A DNA stretch of 41,157 nucleotides from Hydrogenophilus sp. (GCA_020725265.1 DYFK01000006.1:1-41157); one strand, 5' to 3'. Positions 25,316-37,351 are shown, counted from the first letter of the stretch. Numbers and translations are program-made. The notes: generated by a model not told the origin, from the letters alone.

Positions 25316-26590
25316 TCAGGAGTCGGTGCGTGGCAGAAGCCGTCCGCGGCTGATGCGGGCAATGCCGTGACGGTGGACTTCCTCCAGACTGTCGTCGACC
25401 ACCAGTTCCAGCGGCAGCGCGGCGAAGGCGCCGACCGGGTCGGACAGGCCCTGGGTCTCCCGGTCTCCCAGGAAGGCCAGCAGCGACAGTCGGTAGGCGG
25501 CATCGCGCCAGTCGCCGCCGGCGACCGCGTCCGCCAGCGGCAAGGGGGCGTCCACCTGGCTCAGCAGGGACATGAAGCGTTCCAGATGCACCAGTCGTTC
25601 CTCGGCCGGGGCATCCATGCGCGGCGCATCCTGGGGGGCCGGCAAAGCGGTTTCGGCGGCCTTGATACGTTCCCGGTCGATGAGCTCGAATTCGGCCACG
25701 TCCGCCATTTCCATGGGCGTGACGAAGGCGGGCTCGGGCACGGCCGCGAGCGCCCCGTCCATGAGCGCGATGAGCGCCGCCTGATCGCGACCGCGCAACC
25801 AGGCCAGCACATCCGAGGAATTCAGCCCGGATGCCCCCAGATGCACGCGCTGGGCCTCGATGCGGGCGATGGCCCGCTGAAAACTCGCTTCCATGCGCAG
25901 CAGCTCGCCCTGGGCGCGGCCGATGGCGCCGACGATGTCGTAGTCGGCGCCATCGAGGTCGCCATCCTTGGCCAGTTCGCGGATGACTTCCGAGCCTTTC
26001 TCCACCCAGCGGTACGCCGAGTCGAGCCGCTCGCGCGCGGCCCGGATGCGCGTCTCGGCGCCGGACACGATGGCCGCCTGGAAATCCTGTTTCAGCTCGG
26101 TCAGACGGCCCAGCAGGTGGCGCAGGGTATCCGGCGACACCCGCCCCATGGCCTGGCCGGCGGCCACCTGGGCGGTCAGATAGCCGAGGTCGGAATCACG
26201 CGTTTCGGCGAAATCGAGCAACACCGCCAAGGCGGACAGGGCGGTGCGGCCAACCGGGGAAAGCTGATACCAGCCTTCCTCGCCATCCCAGACCAGCAGG
26301 CCCTCGCGCCGGAAACGCAGCAGGACGGTATCCAGCTTGGTGGCGTCGAGATAGGCGAACAGGGCGCGAATTTCCTGCGGACTCCAGCGCGGCGCCTCGG
26401 CGCGCAGCCCCAGTTCGCGCAGCACGTGCAGGCGCAGCACCACCATGTCGCTGCCGCCGGAAAACAGCGTGGCGAAGGCGTCCAGCACTTCGCGCGCCCG
26501 GATCAGCCCATACAGCCCGGGAACGTCGGCCGCTTCGTAACGCGGCGCCAGATACCCCGCCAGATTGTCGGAGTCTTGCGGTAGCGCCAT
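25316..26590 (-). CDS. jetA: Wadjet JetA-like (MukF-type kleisin) subunit
   Basis: A 424-aa protein in the first position of the Wadjet-like operon, as expected for the kleisin that bridges the SMC heads. An N-terminal winged helix (about 25-110; LLRFRREGLLVWDGEEGWYQLS gives the wing) is followed by a helical bundle (about 115-260) with heptad-like leucines. A C-terminal winged-helix-like part (about 340-424) ends in LEEVHRHGIARISRGRLLPRT. It has no catalytic motif, which fits a structural role. It is encoded 36 bp downstream of DUF2442 and directly adjoins JetB. DUF3375 similarity typical of type I JetA is not obvious. Confidence 0.75.
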   Translation of the reverse strand: MALPQDSDNLAGYLAPRYEAADVPGLYGLIRAREVLDAFATLFSGGSDMVVLRLHVLRELGLRAEAPRWSPQEIRALFAYLDATKLDTVLLRFRREGLLVWDGEEGWYQLSPVGRTALSALAVLLDFAETRDSDLGYLTAQVAAGQAMGRVSPDTLRHLLGRLTELKQDFQAAIVSGAETRIRAARERLDSAYRWVEKGSEVIRELAKDGDLDGADYDIVGAIGRAQGELLRMEASFQRAIARIEAQRVHLGASGLNSSDVLAWLRGRDQAALIALMDGALAAVPEPAFVTPMEMADVAEFELIDRERIKAAETALPAPQDAPRMDAPAEERLVHLERFMSLLSQVDAPLPLADAVAGGDWRDAAYRLSLLAFLGDRETQGLSDPVGAFAALPLELVVDDSLEEVHRHGIARISRGRLLPRTDS

Positions 26591-26626
26591 TCAGGGTGAG
26601 CGGAGACTGAAGCAATGCAAGATATG

Positions 26627-26881
26627 TCAGGCGGCGATCCGATTGCCGCGCGTACGATCTGCGATGCCCATCAACAGGCCCTCGACATGGATGTCCTCAT
26701 CCAGTTCATCCCGGTGGATGCCAGCGCCGCCGCCGGACAGCTCGTGGTTCTTCAACTGCTCGATCGTGGCGGCCAGCAGTTGGGGGAAACAGGCGAGGGG
26801 CGCGCCCAGCTTGCGGCCGTCGGCGAGGCTGATCCACATCATGCCGCCATCGAAGCTCGGTTCAGTCGCCGCAGTGTTCAT
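26627..26881 (-). CDS. DUF2442 protein
   Basis: An 84-aa protein with the DUF2442 signature: W-SLADGRKLGAPLACFPQLLAA and later GIHRDELDEDIHVEGLL. DUF2442 genes usually sit beside a DUF4160 gene in pairs thought to be toxin-antitoxin systems. No DUF4160 gene is visible here; the neighbours are a zeta-toxin remnant and the Wadjet-like operon. It lies 23 bp downstream of the small basic ORF, so it may have been re-used in this toxin module. The start is ATG at 26881; in the family, DUF2442 binds or regulates rather than catalyses, but this is poorly established. Confidence 0.85.
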   Translation of the reverse strand: MNTAATEPSFDGGMMWISLADGRKLGAPLACFPQLLAATIEQLKNHELSGGGAGIHRDELDEDIHVEGLLMGIADRTRGNRIAA

Positions 26882-26904
26882 GCCACGCCCTTACGGCGGC
26901 AGGA

Positions 26905-27063
26905 CTATGCTGTTTTCTTTGTAGGGGCGTGCTTGCTGGCTTGTTGTTCCTCAGCCGCCGTCTTTCTGGCCAATTCACGGGCATGCTTGGCCGCGCGGCG
27001 CAATGCCGGGAGGGATTTCGCCAGGTCGGAGGTCTTGGCTTGTTCAATCGGCTTTGGGTTCAT
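26905..27063 (-). CDS. Small basic protein, possible zeta-toxin antitoxin
   Basis: A 52-aa lysine- and alanine-rich helical protein. It opens with NPKPIEQAKTSDLAKSLPALRRAAKHARELARK, which recalls small proteins found beside chromosomal zeta-like kinases. Its ATG (27061-27063) overlaps, in another frame, the last codons of the zeta-like pseudogene, as expected for a toxin-antitoxin pair. A GGGGAG ribosome-binding site lies upstream. The C-terminal 18 residues are low-complexity and may be altered. If it is the antitoxin, it now has no active toxin to neutralise. Confidence 0.55.
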   Translation of the reverse strand: MNPKPIEQAKTSDLAKSLPALRRAAKHARELARKTAAEEQQASKHAPTKKTA

Positions 27064-27554
27064 CGCGTTCTCCCCAATCAAGGAGCTTTGGTTTGTTGCC
27101 TGAATTGTCGTACATCGCCCAGGCATCGACCAAGTGTCGGTAGATTCGCTTGAAGTTACCCAATCCCGAGGCAAAGCGTCACCTTATGACCGCCTTGCCG
27201 TACACGCAGGGCGACTCGGGAGATGGCGTCTTCGGGTTCAGGCAGACTCAGGAAAAAGAGTTCAACGCGATAACCAAGCGCTTGCCATTCGGGAATGCGC
27301 CGGGCATACCCCACACCCGACAAGGTGGTTTCAAAGGCGAAACTTTCCTTTCGCCGAACATGTTCCACGATTTGTTCGAGCATGATGCGCGCAGCGCGGA
27401 CCGTTGCCGTGTCTGGCGAGAAAGGTGACAAACCCGCCGCAATCAAGTCGGCGTTGACGAAGATCGGGCAAGCGGCTTCGTTGGGCAGGAATTCCCGGGC
27501 GAAGGTTGTTTTCCCCGCCCCGTTCGGCCCTGCGATGATGATGATTTTCGGCAC
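27044..27554 (-). pseudogene. Zeta-toxin-like kinase, inactivated by a small deletion
   Basis: The GTG start (27554) lies two bases after the uvrA stop. The first frame encodes a clear P-loop kinase of the zeta-toxin group: Walker A AGPNGAGKTTFAREF (residues 8-22), FVNADLIAAGLSP, FETTLSGVGYARRI. It runs on to RVRQGGHKV, where family members continue PEAVIRRRF. Here that frame instead ends in TLCLGIG. A second frame resumes at once with RFASGLGNFKRIYRHLVDAWAMYDNSG and KPKLLDWGERDEP, the proper C-terminus, stopping at 27044. About 20 bp appear lost near 27179. The 132-aa remnant lacks the C-terminal part and is probably inactive. Confidence 0.85.
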
Positions 27555-27556
27555 TT

Positions 27557-30397
<2,841 letters not shown>

Positions 30398-30424
30398 GGT
30401 CGGAACCGGCTTGGAAAACGGCCA

Positions 30425-30454
30425 AATATACGCGTACGGCGCGGTCCGGCTCAA
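30425..30454 (-). promoter_or_regulatory. Candidate uvrA promoter
   Basis: On the minus strand TTGAGC (30454-30449) and TATATT (30430-30425) are separated by 18 bp, a fair sigma-70 match placed 28 bp before the uvrA start codon. I see no LexA-type CTG-N10-CAG box in the 209-bp divergent region (30398-30606), so SOS control is not evident. On the plus strand of the same region a TAAAAT (30518-30523) may serve the MFS gene, without a clear -35. Confidence 0.5.
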
Positions 30455-30606
30455 ACCATGGGCATGGTGGCAGGCGGGGGGCGCGAGACTTCTCCCCCGG
30501 TTCCCGGTTCCTGGCGATAAAATGCGCCCGCTTGCCGTTTCCTGCGAATTCTTGCCACCGGGGCAGTCCGGTCGCGCCGAACATGTCCCGAGACCGATCC
30601 AATCCC

Positions 30607-31974
30607 ATGACTTCCTCCGAGCGCCGCGCGGCGGTGTCGCTGGCCGGCATCTTCGGCCTGCGCATGCTCGGCATGTTCCTGATCCTGCCGGTGTTCGCGC
30701 TGTACGCGCAAACCCTGCCCGGCGGTGATGACCACACCCTGATCGGCCTGGCGCTCGGCATCTACGGGCTGACCCAGGCGGCGTTGATGATTCCGTTCGG
30801 CATGGCCTCGGACCGTTATGGCCGCAAGCCGGTGATCATCGTCGGCCTGGTCATCTTCGCGCTTGGCAGTTTCCTGGCCGCCATGGCCGACGATCTCTGG
30901 GGCGTGCTGATCGGCCGCGCGCTGCAAGGCGCGGGCGCCATTTCCGCGGCGGTGACCGCGCTGCTCGCCGACCTCACGCGCGAGGAGAAACGCACCCAGG
31001 CGATGGCCATGATCGGCAGCACCATCGGCCTGGCTTTCGCCTTTTCGCTGGCGGCCGGGCCGGCGTTCTATCGCTGGATCGGCGTGCCCGGCATGTTCGC
31101 GATGACCGGCGTGCTGGCGTTGCTGGCGATCCTGGTGATCCGCTACGTGACGCCCAATCCCGGCCGGATCGCCTTCCATTCCGACGCCGAGGCCAATCCG
31201 GCCCGGCTCAAGGACGTGCTGCGCCAAGTCGAGCTGCTGCGCCTGAACTGGGGCATTTTCGCGCTGCACGCGGCACAGATGGCGATGTTCGTGGTGGTGC
31301 CGTTCGCGCTGATCGAATCAGGCGGCCTGGCCGCCGAGGATCACTGGCGGGTCTACCTGCCGGTCGTGATCGGTTCCCTGATCCTGATGGTGCCGGCCAT
31401 CATTTTTGGAGAAAAACGCGGCGCGCTGAAACCGGTGTTCGTCGCCGCCATCGCCCTGATGCTGGCGGCCCAGATCGGCCTGGCCCTGACCATGGATCTG
31501 TTCTGGGCGGTGGTCGCGGCGTTGTTCGCCTTCTTCGTCGCCTTCAACGTCCTGGAGGCCAGTCTGCCGTCGCTGGTGTCGAAAATCGCGCCGCCGGAGG
31601 CCAAGGGGACGGCCATGGGGGTCTACAATACCGCCCAGGCTTTCGGCCTGTTTTTCGGTGGTCTGGCCGGCGGCTGGCTGGCCCAGCACCACGGCTTCAC
31701 GGCGGTGTTCGTGTTCTGCGCCGCGCTGGTCGCGTCCTGGTTGCTGCTGGCCGCCGGCATGGCGCCACCGCCCAGGGTTTCGACCCGGATGTTCCATATC
31801 GGCCCGCTGACCCCCGAGCAGACCCAGGCCCTGCTCGCCCGGCTGCCGGTGTTCGTCGGCGTCGAGGCGGTGACCGTGTTGCCGGACGAGGGCGCCGTGC
31901 TGCTCAAGGTGAGCCAGACCGGCTGGGACGAGGAAGGCGTGACGCATTTGTTGAATCTCAAAGGGGGAATTTGA
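30607..31974 (+). CDS. MFS transporter, YajR-like with C-terminal YAM-type domain
   Basis: A 455-aa inner-membrane transporter of the major facilitator superfamily with about 12 membrane helices. Motif [18 protein letters not shown] lies between helices 2 and 3. After the last helix a soluble ferredoxin-like domain of about 70 residues follows (from [11 protein letters not shown] to the end), as in YajR. The substrate is not evident; relatives are drug or small-molecule exporters. I place the start at ATG 30607; ATG 30583 is possible. It ends directly before ssb, an arrangement (uvrA divergent, MFS, ssb) conserved in many betaproteobacteria. Confidence 0.92.
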   Translation: MTSSERRAAVSLAGIFGLRMLGMFLILPVFALYAQTLPGGDDHTLIGLALGIYGLTQAALMIPFGMASDRYGRKPVIIVGLVIFALGSFLAAMADDLWGVLIGRALQGAGAISAAVTALLADLTREEKRTQAMAMIGSTIGLAFAFSLAAGPAFYRWIGVPGMFAMTGVLALLAILVIRYVTPNPGRIAFHSDAEANPARLKDVLRQVELLRLNWGIFALHAAQMAMFVVVPFALIESGGLAAEDHWRVYLPVVIGSLILMVPAIIFGEKRGALKPVFVAAIALMLAAQIGLALTMDLFWAVVAALFAFFVAFNVLEASLPSLVSKIAPPEAKGTAMGVYNTAQAFGLFFGGLAGGWLAQHHGFTAVFVFCAALVASWLLLAAGMAPPPRVSTRMFHIGPLTPEQTQALLARLPVFVGVEAVTVLPDEGAVLLKVSQTGWDEEGVTHLLNLKGGI

Positions 31975-32448
31975 ATGGCATCGGTGAACAAGGTCATCCT
32001 CGTCGGTAATCTCGGACGCGATCCGGAGATGCGTTACATGCCCAGCGGCGACGCCATCGCCAATCTGCGCGTCGCCACCACCGACACCTGGAAGGACAAG
32101 GAAGGCAACAAGCAGGAAGCCACCGAGTGGCATTCCGTGGTGTTTTTCGGCAAGCAGGCGGAGGTCTGCGGCCAGTACCTGAAGAAAGGCAGCCAGATTT
32201 ACGTCGAGGGCAGCCTGCGCACGCGCAAGTGGCAGGACAAGGAAGGCAACGATCGCTACACCACGGAAATTCGCGGTGACCGCATGCAGATGCTGGGCGG
32301 CCGTGGCGGTGGTGGCGGTGGCGGTGGCTCGACGGATTCCGGCGGCTGGGACGCGCCGCCGCAGGACAGCGCGCCGCGCGGCAAGCCGGCGGGCGGCGGC
32401 GGTGGCGGTGGCGGTTTCTCCGACATCGACGACGACATCCCGTTCTGA
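31975..32448 (+). CDS. ssb: Single-stranded DNA-binding protein
   Basis: SSB coats single-stranded DNA and recruits repair and replication proteins through its tail. It has 157 aa. The OB-fold covers residues 1-110 ([44 protein letters not shown]). A glycine-rich linker with two poly-Gly runs comes next, and the acidic tip DDDIPF is intact. The ATG immediately follows the MFS stop with GGGGG upstream as ribosome-binding site. The poly-Gly tract is encoded by GGTGGCGGT-type repeats and may vary in length between strains. Confidence 0.98.
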   Translation: MASVNKVILVGNLGRDPEMRYMPSGDAIANLRVATTDTWKDKEGNKQEATEWHSVVFFGKQAEVCGQYLKKGSQIYVEGSLRTRKWQDKEGNDRYTTEIRGDRMQMLGGRGGGGGGGGSTDSGGWDAPPQDSAPRGKPAGGGGGGGGFSDIDDDIPF

Positions 32449-32484
32449 ACGCGTGCCGATGCCGGTACCGAAGACGCGACAGCC

Positions 32485-33645
32485 ATGAAACAGGTAGCCA
32501 TTTGCGTAGCGTTGACCGCGTCGTTGTCGGCGGGCATGACCCATGCCGCCGCCTACGCCTTGATGGGGCAGGGCGCCGCCGGTCTCGGCAACGCGTATGC
32601 CGGTCAGGCGGCGCTGGCCGCGGATGCCGGTACCGGTTTTTCCAACCCCGCCGGCCTGCCCTACGTCGAAGGCCGGCGAATCGCGTTCGCCGGCCATCTG
32701 GTTGCGCCCTCCCTGAAATTCTCGGCCGATCCCGACAGCACCGCCGCCGCGCTTGGCGATGGTGGCAATGCCGGCGTCGTCATGGCCGTGCCGGCCGCCT
32801 GGCTGGCGCTGGACCTGACCCGCGACGTCAAGTTCGGGATGAGCGTGAGCGCGCCGCTCGGCATGACTTCCGAGTACGACGCGCCCTGGGCTGGTCAACA
32901 CCTGGCGCTGCGTTCCCGTTTGCGGACGGTCAACCTCAATCCCGCGCTCGGCTGGCGGGTCAACCGGCATCTGGCGGTCGGCCTTGGCGCCAGCTGGCAG
33001 CGCGCCGACATGACGCTGACGCGGAAAGCCGATGGCGCCGGCTCGCCGACGCGGATCGCCAGCACCGATTCGGATTGGGGCTGGAATGCTGGCGCGATCT
33101 GGGATTTCGACGGCCATACCCGGCTCGGTCTGGCCTATCGCTCCGAACTGTCGCACCGGCTGGAAGGCTGGCCCGATCCGCTCCAGCCGGAAAGTCTGTC
33201 CCTGAGCCTGTTTCAGCGCATCAATCCCTACTGGGATTTCCTGGCCGACGTCACCTGGACCGGCTGGGGGCGCGGCGACCCGACGGACATGGCGGGCGCC
33301 TCGATGCCCGTGATCGCGGATGGCTGGGAGAATACGCGCCGGTACGCGCTCGGCCTGACCCATCACATGAGCCGGACGTGGAGCTGGCGGGTGGGTCTGG
33401 CTTACGAGGAATCGCCGGTGCCGGACCCGGCCCGGCGCTCGCCGCGCCTGCCCGACGCCGACCGGATCTGGCTGGCGTTCGGTGGGCAGTACCGTCTGGG
33501 GCCGGCGCAGGCGGTTGATTTCGGCTACGCGCATCTGTTCATGCGCGATGCCGAGATTGACCGGGTCGACCAGGGCGTCCGGCTGAGCGGTGACTACCGC
33601 GGCCATGTCGACATCGTCAGCGTGCAGTACACCCGCGCCTTCTGA
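32485..33645 (+). CDS. FadL/OmpP1-family outer-membrane transporter
   Basis: A 386-aa outer-membrane beta-barrel of the FadL family, which moves long-chain fatty acids or hydrophobic compounds across the outer membrane. A signal peptide (residues 1-21, cut after THA) leads into the FadL hatch block YALMGQGAAGLGNAYAGQAALAADAGTGFSNPAGL. Alternating beta strands follow to a C-terminal Phe, needed for Bam assembly. It is shorter than E. coli FadL (about 420 mature residues) but complete. It sits 23 bp before an acyl-activating enzyme, so a take-up-and-activate module is likely. Confidence 0.9.
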   Translation: MKQVAICVALTASLSAGMTHAAAYALMGQGAAGLGNAYAGQAALAADAGTGFSNPAGLPYVEGRRIAFAGHLVAPSLKFSADPDSTAAALGDGGNAGVVMAVPAAWLALDLTRDVKFGMSVSAPLGMTSEYDAPWAGQHLALRSRLRTVNLNPALGWRVNRHLAVGLGASWQRADMTLTRKADGAGSPTRIASTDSDWGWNAGAIWDFDGHTRLGLAYRSELSHRLEGWPDPLQPESLSLSLFQRINPYWDFLADVTWTGWGRGDPTDMAGASMPVIADGWENTRRYALGLTHHMSRTWSWRVGLAYEESPVPDPARRSPRLPDADRIWLAFGGQYRLGPAQAVDFGYAHLFMRDAEIDRVDQGVRLSGDYRGHVDIVSVQYTRAF

Positions 33646-33668
33646 CGCACTCCGACGGGAGAAGCCCG

Positions 33669-35276
33669 ATGCGAGACTTTTTCCTGAAGACCGGGGTGGT
33701 CGGCCAGCATGGCGGGCCGGCGCCCTCGGCTTATGTTCCGTCCCCGGACGACACCCTGTTTTCCGCGCTGGTCGGCGCCGCCCGGCGTTTCGGCCGCGGC
33801 CGCCCGGGCCAGTGGTTGGACATGAAGCCGGGCAGCTACAGCTATGGCGACGTCATCAAGATGGCGCTGGCGCTCGGCCGGCTGTCCGCCAAGGTCACCG
33901 CGCCGGGTGAGCATGTCGGCGTGCTGATGCCGAACATGGTCGCCACCATCGGCTTGCTGATCGGCCTGTCGGCGTTCCGCCGGGTGCCATGCATGCTCAA
34001 CTACACCGCTGGCGTCGACGGCATGCGCGCCGCCTGTGGAGCCGCGCGGGTACGCGTGGTCATCACCTCCCGGCTGTTCCTGGCCAAGGCCGGCCTGACC
34101 GAGCAGGCCGCCGCGCTGCGGGACGTCGAGTTGCTGTACCTGGAGGATCTGCGCGGCCGCTTCGGCTTGCTCGACAAGCTCTGGCTGATCGGCTGGGCGC
34201 TCCACCGGCCGCTGAGCGCGGTGCCGGAAGGCGATGCCGCCGCGCCGGCGGTGGTGCTGTTCACCTCCGGCTCCGAGGGCAAGCCGAAGGGCGTGGTGCT
34301 GTCGCACCGCGCGCTGCTCGCCAACGTCGCCCAGGTGTTGTCGGTGTTGCGCTTCGATCCGGACGACACGGTGCTCAACGTGCTGCCGGTGTTCCATTCC
34401 TTCGCGCTGACCGCCGGTACCTTCATTCCCATGCTGTCGGGCGCGCGCCTGGTGCTGTACACCAGCCCGCTGCATTTCAAGGCGATCCCCGATCTGGTCC
34501 GCGAACACCGGGCCACGGTGCTGTTCGCCACCAGCACCTTCCTCAATCACTACGCGCGCAATGCCGAACCGGAGGATTTCCGGTCGCTGCGCCTGGTCGT
34601 GGCCGGCGCCGAGAAACTGGCGCCGCCGGTGCGCCAGCTCTGGCGGGACAAGTTCGGCATCGACATCCTGGAGGGCTATGGCGCCACCGAGGCGGCGCCG
34701 GTGATCGCGGTCAACCGGATTGAGGACAACCGCGCCGGCAGCGTCGGCCGCCTGCTGCCCGGGGTCGAGGCCAGAATCCTGCCGGTGCCGGGCATCGTCG
34801 AGGGTGGCGAACTGCACGTGCGCGGCCCCAACCTGATGTCCGGCTACTATCGGCACGACGCGCCCGGCGTTCTGGAACCGCCGCGTTCGGAAGCGGGCGA
34901 GGGCTGGCACAATACCGGCGACGTGGTCAGCCTGGACGGCGACGGTTTTCTCGCCATTCAGGGCCGGCTCAAGCGCTTCGCCAAGGTTGCCGGCGAGATG
35001 GTTTCGCTGGAGGTGGTGGAGGCGATCGCGCGCGCCGCGTCGGGCGAGGCGATGCACGCCGCCACCTGTGTCAGCGATGCCGGTCGCGGCGAACTGATCG
35101 TGCTGTTCACCACCGATTCCGACCTGACCCGGGATCAGCTCGCCGCCGCCGCCAAGGGCCTCGGTTACCCGGAAATCGCGGTGCCGCGCCGGATTCGCGT
35201 GGTCGCCGATCTGCCCATGCTGGGCACCGGGAAGATCGATTATCTGAAGCTGAAACTGATGGGAACCGACGCATGA
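33669..35276 (+). CDS. Aas-type acyl-ACP/acyl-CoA synthetase
   Basis: A 535-aa adenylate-forming enzyme that probably activates fatty acids. It aligns with the synthetase half of E. coli Aas, with blocks like AMLNYSAG represented here by CMLNYTAGVDGMRAACGAARVR. The N-terminal acyltransferase domain of Aas is absent. The AMP-binding P-loop FTSGSEGKPKGVVLSH is at about residues 198-213. The adenylation motif EGYGATEAAP, the hinge GRLKRFAKVAGEMVSL and the catalytic lysine in LGTGKIDYLKL are intact. It lies between the FadL gene and a TonB receptor (4-bp ATGA overlap). Acyl-ACP versus acyl-CoA specificity cannot be told. Confidence 0.88.
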   Translation: MRDFFLKTGVVGQHGGPAPSAYVPSPDDTLFSALVGAARRFGRGRPGQWLDMKPGSYSYGDVIKMALALGRLSAKVTAPGEHVGVLMPNMVATIGLLIGLSAFRRVPCMLNYTAGVDGMRAACGAARVRVVITSRLFLAKAGLTEQAAALRDVELLYLEDLRGRFGLLDKLWLIGWALHRPLSAVPEGDAAAPAVVLFTSGSEGKPKGVVLSHRALLANVAQVLSVLRFDPDDTVLNVLPVFHSFALTAGTFIPMLSGARLVLYTSPLHFKAIPDLVREHRATVLFATSTFLNHYARNAEPEDFRSLRLVVAGAEKLAPPVRQLWRDKFGIDILEGYGATEAAPVIAVNRIEDNRAGSVGRLLPGVEARILPVPGIVEGGELHVRGPNLMSGYYRHDAPGVLEPPRSEAGEGWHNTGDVVSLDGDGFLAIQGRLKRFAKVAGEMVSLEVVEAIARAASGEAMHAATCVSDAGRGELIVLFTTDSDLTRDQLAAAAKGLGYPEIAVPRRIRVVADLPMLGTGKIDYLKLKLMGTDA

Positions 35277-37351
35277 AACGCTATCCATTCCTGTTGGGCT
35301 GCCTGCTTGCCAGTCACGCGGCCGCCGCCGCCCAGGACGATGGCGAGGCCCTGTTCCTGTCCGACCTGCCGGTGGTGTTGAGCGCATCGCGTCTGGTGCA
35401 GTCGCCGTTCGACGCGCCGGCGCCGGTCACCATCATCGACCGCGAGACCATCCGCGCTTCCGGGTTCACCGAGGTCCACGACCTGCTCCGTCTGGTGCCC
35501 GGTTTCCAGGTCGCCGACTGGCCCAAGGGCGCGCCGCACGTGCTCAACCATGGCATGGGCGACGCCAGCTTCGGCCGTCTGCAGATCCTGGTCGACGGCC
35601 GTTCGGTGTACAACCCGTTCAACGGCCGCATCGACTGGCAGGAACTGCCGCTGCGCCTGACCGACATCGAACGCGTGGAAGTGGTGCGCGGTCCGGCGCC
35701 GGCGACCTACGGCGCCAACGCCTTCCAGGGCGTGGTCAACATCATCACCCGCGATCCGCGCACCGAGGATGGTTTCGCCGCCATCGTCCGGCGAGGCAAT
35801 CAGGATGTCGCCGAATATGCCGCCATCCTCAACAGCGGTGGCGGCGGTGACATCGACTGGCGGCTGAGCGTATCGCGGCGCGAGGCGACCAATTTCGAGG
35901 ACAAGGGCACGACCGGAACCAGTCTGGAAGGCATCCGCCGCGACGTCGTCAACGGCAAGCTGGAATACCGGCTCGGCACCGAGGACACCCTGCATTTCCA
36001 GCTCGGTCATACCGCCGCCCGCGACCGGGTCGCGCAAAGCGCGATCTCGGCCTATTACCCGGCGCACGACCGCGACAGCGACAACCTGTTCCTCCAGGCC
36101 ATGTGGAAGCATGCCTACGCGCCCGGCTCGGAATGGACGCTCCAGTTCTACCGCCATCAGCGCGACGAAACCGAGCGCTTCCCGAGCAAGGGCAATCTGA
36201 TCAACTCGAATGGCGAGCCGGTCGAATTCATCGTCGACGAAAGCGTCGACACCGTGCGCGACGATCTGGAGTTCCAGCACACCCATCGGTTCTCCGACTC
36301 GCTCGATACCCTCTGGGGCGTCGGTCTGCGCCGAGACCGCGTGCGCTCCGACCTGTACCTGACCGGCCTGGACAACGAGGGCGGCACCCAATGGCAGGCG
36401 TTCGGCAACGTCGCCTGGCGGTTCGCGCCGGGTTGGCTGCTCAACGCCGGCGGCATGCTGGAAAAGCACTATTACACCGACAAGCTGTTCTCGCCCCGGC
36501 TGGCGCTGAACCACGAGCTGACGACCAACCAGGCGCTGCGCCTGAGCGCCGGCCGCGGCTGGCGGGCGCCGACGGTGATGAACGCGCGTTCGCGCGAGTT
36601 GCTGATGGCCGGCGACAAGGTCATCGACATCGGCTACTGGAGTTTCGAGACGCCGGAGCCCGAACGCATGGACTTCATCGAACTCGGCTACGTCGCCCGC
36701 TTCCCGTCGCTCGGCCTGAGCCTGGATACCCGGCTGTTCCGCAACGAGTACGACAATTACATCGACCATCGTTCCGGACGCATGAACCCCGAGCGCACCG
36801 AGATCACCTGGCGCTACACCGGACTGGTCGAGCCGATCCCGCCGACCGTGCCGGAAATCGCGCAGTTGCGGAACAACCCGATGTCGCGTCGCAACCACCC
36901 CATCTACGCCTTCTACAACATCCACGGCGCCCGCGTCGACGGCGGTGACCTGACCCTGGACTGGCGCCATCCGACGTTCGGCCGTTTCCTGCTCGGTTAC
37001 GCCAACATCCGCATCCGGCCGACCGAGGATGGCAACCGCGACGAACAGGATCTGGCCGAGAGCGCGCCCCGGCACAGCGGTTCACTGCTCTGGAGCAAGC
37101 GCCTGAGCGACCGGTTGACCCTGAACGTCGGGCACTACCGGGTCGGCACCATGAAATGGCTGAACGATGGCGATATCCAGCCCGCCTACCACCGCACCGA
37201 CGTCAAGCTTGGCTGGCGCCTGGGCAAGTCCGGCTCCGAGAACGAAGTGGCGCTGACCGCGCAGAACCTGGGCGGTGATTATTCCGAATTCCGCGATACC
37301 TACCTGATCGAGCGACGCGTCTTCGCGACCCTGCGGCTGGGATGGTGGTGA
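35273..37351 (+). CDS. TonB-dependent outer-membrane receptor
   Basis: A 692-aa gated beta-barrel that imports a ligand using TonB energy. Signal peptide at 1-20. The plug domain (about 30-165) has VVLSASRLVQSPFDAPAPVTIIDRETI and the typical GRLQILVDGRSVYNPFNG and IERVEVVRGPAPATYGANAFQGVVNIIT blocks. A 22-strand-type barrel follows, ending in an aromatic residue (LGWW). The ligand is unknown; it is not obviously a siderophore or B12 receptor. Its ATG overlaps the acyl-synthetase stop, so a lipid-like or hydrophobic ligand is possible. No Fur-type box is needed upstream as it is inside an operon. Confidence 0.92.
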   Translation: MKRYPFLLGCLLASHAAAAAQDDGEALFLSDLPVVLSASRLVQSPFDAPAPVTIIDRETIRASGFTEVHDLLRLVPGFQVADWPKGAPHVLNHGMGDASFGRLQILVDGRSVYNPFNGRIDWQELPLRLTDIERVEVVRGPAPATYGANAFQGVVNIITRDPRTEDGFAAIVRRGNQDVAEYAAILNSGGGGDIDWRLSVSRREATNFEDKGTTGTSLEGIRRDVVNGKLEYRLGTEDTLHFQLGHTAARDRVAQSAISAYYPAHDRDSDNLFLQAMWKHAYAPGSEWTLQFYRHQRDETERFPSKGNLINSNGEPVEFIVDESVDTVRDDLEFQHTHRFSDSLDTLWGVGLRRDRVRSDLYLTGLDNEGGTQWQAFGNVAWRFAPGWLLNAGGMLEKHYYTDKLFSPRLALNHELTTNQALRLSAGRGWRAPTVMNARSRELLMAGDKVIDIGYWSFETPEPERMDFIELGYVARFPSLGLSLDTRLFRNEYDNYIDHRSGRMNPERTEITWRYTGLVEPIPPTVPEIAQLRNNPMSRRNHPIYAFYNIHGARVDGGDLTLDWRHPTFGRFLLGYANIRIRPTEDGNRDEQDLAESAPRHSGSLLWSKRLSDRLTLNVGHYRVGTMKWLNDGDIQPAYHRTDVKLGWRLGKSGSENEVALTAQNLGGDYSEFRDTYLIERRVFATLRLGWW

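Larger units (their letters stand above)
20523..27556 (-). mobile_element. Defence/toxin island behind uvrA
   Basis: Seven minus-strand genes sit between uvrA and the HDOD gene, beginning two bases after the uvrA stop. They are a broken zeta-like toxin, a small basic ORF, DUF2442, and the four Wadjet-like genes. All read in the uvrA direction and could share its transcript. A second uvrA-like 3' end on the distal side supports arrival by recombination at the uvrA 3' end. No integrase or transposase is present, so the island does not look self-mobile. Confidence 0.6.

Noticed and set aside
30398-30606. LexA box for uvrA
   Set aside because: I looked for CTG-N10-CAG in the divergent region and did not find a convincing one.
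32310-32425. GGTGGCGGT repeats as a possible CRISPR-like or satellite array
   Set aside because: They encode the glycine-rich linker of SSB, with no spacers of regular length.
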